DNA from: JBBQXV01 sp043785585 | Lineage (GTDB): Bacteria; Myxococcota_A; Polyangia; Polyangiales; Polyangiaceae | Assembly: GCA_043785585.1 (NCBI GenBank) | Contig: JAYVXB010000461.1 | Coordinates: 1-15,245, forward strand | Direction of reading: 5' to 3' | Length of the DNA: 15,245 nt | Shown here: piece after piece, positions 8,578 to 15,245 of the stretch | Numbering within the stretch: the stretch's first letter is position 1 | Layout of the letters: each line of letters begins with the position of its first letter | The notes under the pieces: model-generated | Database searches by the model: none | What the model saw: only the letters and a program-made list of their open reading frames with translations | What the model was told of the DNA's origin: nothing | Position numbers and translations under genes: made by a program

Positions 8578-11500
8578 TCAGACCGCCGCGTAGGCGGCGC
8601 AGTAATCGGCCCAGGGATCCACGGTCACCTGCGTGGCGCCCGGGCTCCACCAGGGGTTCGTGTCGACGTACGGATTGAGCATCTGCACGAGCGTGGGGTC
8701 GCCGTTCGAGCCGGCGAATTTTCGCTCGAACGGGATCGTCACGCTCGTGCTGAAGAACGCGATGTCGACCTCGATGTGGAGCGTCGCCTTCCCCACGAGG
8801 CATCCGCCCGGCTCCGTGTACGTGAGCTCGAGGGTGAGATCGATCGAGATGGTGATGAGCCCGAGGACGTCGAGCTGCCCGTGCAGCTTGAGGAAGCCGC
8901 CGAGCGTGACGTGCGTCGTGTTTCCGTCGTTCACGAGCAAGAACGAGAGACCGATGCTGATGCTCACCGACCCGGACGCGACGTACAGATCGATCGCGAG
9001 CGACGCCGCCGCGTAGATGGCGGCCTCGATCGATTTGAGCCCGGTCGGCGTCATGACGAGCTTGAAGTAGCCGCCGCCGCCGAGCATCGCGACCGTGACG
9101 AGGAACGGGTGGTCCTTGTCGCAGAACGCGAAGCTGAACGTGAGCGGATCGTTGCCGACGAACGGAACCACGAGCCCCGCGCTGACGGCGATGTTCTCCA
9201 AGCTGAACATCCCGATCGCGACGTTGGGCACGGCGAGCGTGAAGCCCGCTTCGACCTGCGTCGACGTCACGTTCAGGTACGGAGGATCGCTGAAGCCGTC
9301 GAGCGGGATGAGCTGCCGCAGCGTCTCGATGAACGAGAGCGGCCCGCCGAAGGTGATGCCGTGGAGCACGACGTCGACGTCAGGCTTCTTCCCGAGCTCC
9401 ATCTTGAACTGGAAGCGATCGAACTGGAGCGAGATCCACGCCTCCTTCGCGGTCTTCGCGCCGACGCGGAGCGCGAAGCGATCGAGTCGGCACAAGACGT
9501 CGGCGCCGGCGGGCACGTTGCCGTTCGCCTTGCCGCGAATCTCGACCTGGAGGAGAAGGCCGTTCTCGACCGCCGGCTGGAAGTAGCCGACGTGCGCGTT
9601 CAAGATGTCGACCTCCTGGATCTTCGGCCGCCACTCGAGCTTCACCTTCATGTCGCGGACCATCTCGAGGCCCTGCATGACCGCGGCGAGCTTCTGCACG
9701 AGCGCACGCGCGTCCGACAGGTAGCTCTGCGCCGTCGCGAGCGCCGCGTTGACGTCCGCCACGAGCGCGTCGATCGGCGTGAAGACCGTATTGAGGAGCA
9801 GCTTCACCTGCGGCGGCACCGCGGGCAGCATCGCGAACGCGCCGAGCGCGCCCTGGATGCCGCCGGGCCCGTTGATCGCGTTGAGCAGCAGTTGGACGTG
9901 GCTCGGGCTCGGCGCCGTCGTGTTGCTCGTGAGATCGGGGTTGAGCCCGGTGAGCGCGACGATGTTCCCGGCTTCGACGTCGGCGATGACCGTCTCGGCC
10001 GCGTTCACGAGCGCGCGCGCCGACGCCTGAAGGTTGTTCAGATCCGTCTTCGCGAGCAAGAGGTACGCGCGCACTTGCGCTTGCACGCCCGGATCGAACT
10101 GGCTGATGTTCCCGAGCGCGGCGTCGGCGACACCCGCGAGATCGCCCGAGTGCTCGTAGAGCCCGACGACCTTGCCTTTGACGTCCATGACGGTCGCGAG
10201 GATCTTCTCGACCTCGTGGTACGTCTCCGTGACCATCTTCGGCGCGTAACGGAGGCCGTCCTTCAGCGCCTTGTCGAGCGCGTCCTCGGCGCCCGTGATC
10301 GCGCCCGGGACGACGTGCTGGATGAGATCGAGCAGCGGGACGCAGCCGAAGAGCTTCGCGTCGCCGAGCGTCGAGTCGAGCGCGTTGTTGAAGAGCTGCT
10401 TCGGATCGAACTGCCCCGAATCGAGCGCCGACGAGGGCGCGCCCGGCGCCGCCGCCGTGTTGACCGGCCCGGTCTTTCGCGAGAGGCCGTTGTACGCCAT
10501 GTTCGGCGAGACGAAGCCGGTCGATCCGCCGCCGTTCGCGGCGAAGTTCGCCGACACCGAGCTGCCGAGCGCGAAGAGGCGCTCGCCCTTGTTGTTCACG
10601 CCATCGAAGCCGTAGCGCGCGTACTGGGAATCGTAGTTGACGACCGAGTCGCCGTTGCCGGTGATCTGGCGGATCGCCTCGACGTTGATGTCGATGTTCG
10701 TCGCTTGAGGGACCGCGTCGACGATCTCCGTCGGCGCCGCGACGAGCGACATCGTCAGGCTCTTCGTCTCGAACGTCGTGTCGTCCTTGCTCGACGCGGC
10801 GTACGCGATCCGCTGGCCCTTCATGTCGATCGCGAGGGACGGGTAGTACGGGATCTGCGACGAAGCCCGGTTCGACGCGCTCGGATAGCCGTTGACGTAA
10901 TAGAGTGGGACCTCGAACTTCACCGGCCGTCCGCGGCGGTCGTAGCCGGTGAACGGCGCCGAGATTGCCTTGCCCGAGGCCAAGTCGATGAGCATCCCGT
11001 CTTGCGGGACGATGACGAACGTCGTCTGCCGCACCTCGCACGCGACGAACGGGAAGCTCAGGAGCTGCGTTCGCGTCGCGGCTTGCACCTCGTTGTCGCG
11101 GTACGAGACGAGCGCGCGCCGGATGATGATGACGTCGTAGCGCTCGAGCAGGCCGACTTGGCGGCTCGGGTTGTCGTTGCGCTTCGTGATCGACAGCCTT
11201 GTCGCGCGGTGGCCGAACGGCAAGAGAAAGCCGTCCGACACGACCTCGACCGCGTGCTCGCGGCCCTGCGCGATGCGATGCGACCACGCCAGCATCTTGC
11301 CGTTGGGATCCGGGAAGTCGGCGTGCGCATCGAGGTAGCCGCCGAGCGCCGAGAGCATGAGGCGGCGCAGCTTGATCGGCGCGGGAGTCGCGGCCATCGT
11401 GAAGCCGACGATGGCTCTGCGCTGCCAGTCATGCAGCGAGACGAGGTTCGCAGGCCACATCCCATCGACATCGGGCCCGGACGGAATGCCCGAGTCGTCG

Positions 11501-12483
11501 TCGCGCGTCCCGACGGCGCACGCCGTCCGGTAGACGCCGTTGTGCTCGTCGATCCGCTTCGTGATCGGATCGCGGACGCCCATGTAGCTGTGCCAGAGCT
11601 CGACGCGCTGGGTGGTCGCCGACTGCACGGGCGCAGTCGCGTGGCCCCACACGCCGTTCGCGTTCGGCGCGAGGAGGAGCCGGTGCGGCATCTCGATCCA
11701 CGACGTCGACTTGTCACCGAGCGCGCCCGACCCGAGCGTCGTCGAGTACGTCACCGAGCTCGATGTGCCCGAGCCCGGCGGAACGAGCTTCGCGAGCTGC
11801 CGTTGTCCGGCGACGGGATCCTCCGACGCGAGGGCGCGATCGATCGGTCCGTTCGCGAGCGCGGTCAGCGTGTCGACGCCGGGCGGCGGCGCGGGCGGCG
11901 CGGGGATGTTCGACGGACCGATGGCGGACGCGGGAACGACCACCGAGCCCGTCGAGCAGAGCGCCAAGAGCGACGCGAGCGAGTAGTCGGCCGAGCGGAA
12001 GGTCGTCGGGAGTCGAAAGAGGAGGCGGCTCGGGCCGCTGATCTTCGAGCGCGCCTGAGGGAGCTTCGGATCCTCGGTCGGGTACGGGTAGAAGCTCGGA
12101 TCTTGGGGCGGAGGGTTGTCCGTCGGGAGCAGCGGCGTCTCCGCGATGATCTGCGGCGGGAAGTCGACCATCACGTAGCAGGCGAGCGCCGTGTTGATCG
12201 CCATGAGGTTCCCGCTCGTCGCGTCGCGCTTCATGTTCACGAGGCGGAACGTCAACGTCAGGAGATCGTCCGGGCGAACGACGTCGAACGTCATCGACGG
12301 CAAGAGATCTTGCTGGTCGATGCTCGTGTCGTCCTTCGGGTGCGACGCGCACGCGGTCAGCGCTTGAGGCAACGCGCTCGCCGCGAACGCGAGACCGACG
12401 TACTGAAGGAACGATCGCCTCAGCACGCCATCGGGCTCGGCGTCGACTCTGGCTGCTTCGTCCCGCTCTTTGTCGTGTGACAT
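8578..12483 (-). CDS. Giant twin-arginine-signal lipoprotein of unknown function
   Basis: A 1301-aa protein. Its N terminus has a polar stretch, then the twin-arginine motif LRRSFLQ (R22-R23; consensus S/T-R-R-x-F-L-K), a moderately hydrophobic core YVGLAFAASALPQ, and a lipobox LTAC with Cys at 45. It should therefore be exported folded by Tat and lipid-anchored. After that come a beta-rich, Pro-rich region (about 60-700), a long predicted helical or coiled-coil region (about 715-945, for example LRYAPKMVTETYHEVEKI and AETVIADVEAG), and a C-terminal beta region (about 950-1301) of alternating hydrophobic/polar strands such as LDVLGLITISIDLTLELTY and ATLHIEVDIAFFSTSVTIPF. No catalytic motif, metal-binding cluster or known cofactor site was recognised, so why it needs Tat is unclear; folding, large size or a bound partner are options. 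AGGAG lies 7 bases before the ATG. It is the first gene of the block with the 1389-aa gene and tatA. Confidence 0.92.
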   Translation of the reverse strand: MSHDKERDEAARVDAEPDGVLRRSFLQYVGLAFAASALPQALTACASHPKDDTSIDQQDLLPSMTFDVVRPDDLLTLTFRLVNMKRDATSGNLMAINTALACYVMVDFPPQIIAETPLLPTDNPPPQDPSFYPYPTEDPKLPQARSKISGPSRLLFRLPTTFRSADYSLASLLALCSTGSVVVPASAIGPSNIPAPPAPPPGVDTLTALANGPIDRALASEDPVAGQRQLAKLVPPGSGTSSSVTYSTTLGSGALGDKSTSWIEMPHRLLLAPNANGVWGHATAPVQSATTQRVELWHSYMGVRDPITKRIDEHNGVYRTACAVGTRDDDSGIPSGPDVDGMWPANLVSLHDWQRRAIVGFTMAATPAPIKLRRLMLSALGGYLDAHADFPDPNGKMLAWSHRIAQGREHAVEVVSDGFLLPFGHRATRLSITKRNDNPSRQVGLLERYDVIIIRRALVSYRDNEVQAATRTQLLSFPFVACEVRQTTFVIVPQDGMLIDLASGKAISAPFTGYDRRGRPVKFEVPLYYVNGYPSASNRASSQIPYYPSLAIDMKGQRIAYAASSKDDTTFETKSLTMSLVAAPTEIVDAVPQATNIDINVEAIRQITGNGDSVVNYDSQYARYGFDGVNNKGERLFALGSSVSANFAANGGGSTGFVSPNMAYNGLSRKTGPVNTAAAPGAPSSALDSGQFDPKQLFNNALDSTLGDAKLFGCVPLLDLIQHVVPGAITGAEDALDKALKDGLRYAPKMVTETYHEVEKILATVMDVKGKVVGLYEHSGDLAGVADAALGNISQFDPGVQAQVRAYLLLAKTDLNNLQASARALVNAAETVIADVEAGNIVALTGLNPDLTSNTTAPSPSHVQLLLNAINGPGGIQGALGAFAMLPAVPPQVKLLLNTVFTPIDALVADVNAALATAQSYLSDARALVQKLAAVMQGLEMVRDMKVKLEWRPKIQEVDILNAHVGYFQPAVENGLLLQVEIRGKANGNVPAGADVLCRLDRFALRVGAKTAKEAWISLQFDRFQFKMELGKKPDVDVVLHGITFGGPLSFIETLRQLIPLDGFSDPPYLNVTSTQVEAGFTLAVPNVAIGMFSLENIAVSAGLVVPFVGNDPLTFSFAFCDKDHPFLVTVAMLGGGGYFKLVMTPTGLKSIEAAIYAAASLAIDLYVASGSVSISIGLSFLLVNDGNTTHVTLGGFLKLHGQLDVLGLITISIDLTLELTYTEPGGCLVGKATLHIEVDIAFFSTSVTIPFERKFAGSNGDPTLVQMLNPYVDTNPWWSPGATQVTVDPWADYCAAYAAV

Positions 12484-12524
12484 CCCTGGACTCCTGCGCG
12501 TGGAAATCCCGTCGTCGGCACGCG

Positions 12525-12536
12525 CGCTCGCGAGCG
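12525..12536. promoter_or_regulatory. 12-bp perfect palindrome in the leader of the Tat operon
   Basis: CGCTCGCGAGCG reads the same on both strands and lies about 42 bases upstream of the lipoprotein ATG. It could be a dimeric operator or a small hairpin in the leader. Such CG-rich palindromes also arise by chance at this base composition. Confidence 0.3.
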
Positions 12537-12687
12537 ACGTCGGTTCATGCGTAAGACACGGCCATCCGCGGCGTTTCCCACCCGGGGGTCGTCCGAAGCG
12601 ATCGGCGGCGAACGAAAACTGCAGATTTCCTGATGCGCGTCACTCTTTCGAGGGACAGGCGTCGCCGCGTGACCACGGCTCGAGACT

Positions 12688-12703
12688 TGGACGTTCTCGT
12701 CCA
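12688..12703 (+). other. Stem-loop in the kinase leader
   Basis: TGGACG and CGTCCA pair as a 6-bp stem around a TTCT loop, extendable by a wobble and a C-G pair. It ends about 41 bases before the kinase ATG. No T-run follows, so it is not an intrinsic terminator; a role in translation or mRNA stability is speculative. Confidence 0.3.
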
Positions 12704-12744
12704 GGGCACGCGGGAGGTGGCGATCGGGCGTGCGCTGCGCAAAG

Positions 12745-15245
<2,501 letters not shown>

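Larger units (their letters stand above)
12484..12744. promoter_or_regulatory. Divergent control region between the Tat operon and the receptor kinase
   Basis: These 261 bases separate two genes read away from each other, so promoters for both should lie here. A less GC-rich patch at about 12610-12640 is a plausible core promoter zone, but I could not fit a convincing -35/-10 or -24/-12 pair. AGGAG at 12491-12495 serves the minus-strand gene. Short open frames across the region have arginine-rich, gene-unlike composition. Confidence 0.6.

Noticed and set aside
4150..12480. An 8.3-kb open frame on the plus strand, antisense to both giant genes
   Set aside because: Composition is dominated by Arg, Asp, Glu, Val and Ala with no domain, signal or repeat; it is the usual antisense shadow of GC-rich codon use. 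The minus-strand genes have good ribosome binding sites and recognisable signals.
12484..12744. Sigma-54 (-24/-12) or standard -35/-10 promoters
   Set aside because: No pair of boxes with correct spacing could be fitted on either strand.

Overview
The window is GC-rich, with strong G/C preference at third codon positions. Its gene content points to a myxobacterium-like member of the former Deltaproteobacteria, probably Polyangiales such as the Labilithrix/Sorangium groups: an RCC1-repeat lipoprotein with a Cys-rich stalk, and a one-pass Ser/Thr kinase with a periplasmic binding-protein sensor. That placement rests on gene content and composition only. Nothing suggests phage, transposon, CRISPR or RNA genes, and no stretch over 300 bases lacks a gene.

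Layout. (1) 1-2534, plus strand: the 3' end of a nicotinate phosphoribosyltransferase gene overlapping by 4 bases (ATGA) a complete glutamine-dependent NAD+ synthetase gene. Together they cover the entry and exit steps of the Preiss-Handler NAD route. (2) 2548-4086, minus strand, convergent with nadE across only 13 bases: an RCC1-like beta-propeller lipoprotein. (3) 4182-12483, minus strand: a compact three-gene block, read in the order 1301-aa Tat-signal lipoprotein, about 1389-aa uncharacterised beta-rich protein without a signal peptide, and a 58-aa TatA. Gaps are only 21 and 28 bases, and the RCC1 gene follows 95 bases later in the same direction. (4) 12484-12744: a divergent control region. 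(5) 12745 to the right edge, plus strand: a kinase with an N-terminal zinc-finger-like segment, a kinase domain, one membrane segment, a five-Cys linker and a Type-1 periplasmic binding domain, cut by the window end.

The best candidate for an undescribed system is block 3. A very large lipoprotein carrying a twin-arginine signal is encoded with a very large partner that has no export signal of its own, and with a private TatA. The simplest reading, which is inference, is that the two giants form a folded complex exported by Tat with the signal-less protein riding on the lipoprotein, and that the operon supplies extra TatA for this load. The divergent receptor kinase is a plausible but unproven partner or regulator. 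Neither giant shows a catalytic motif I can recognise.
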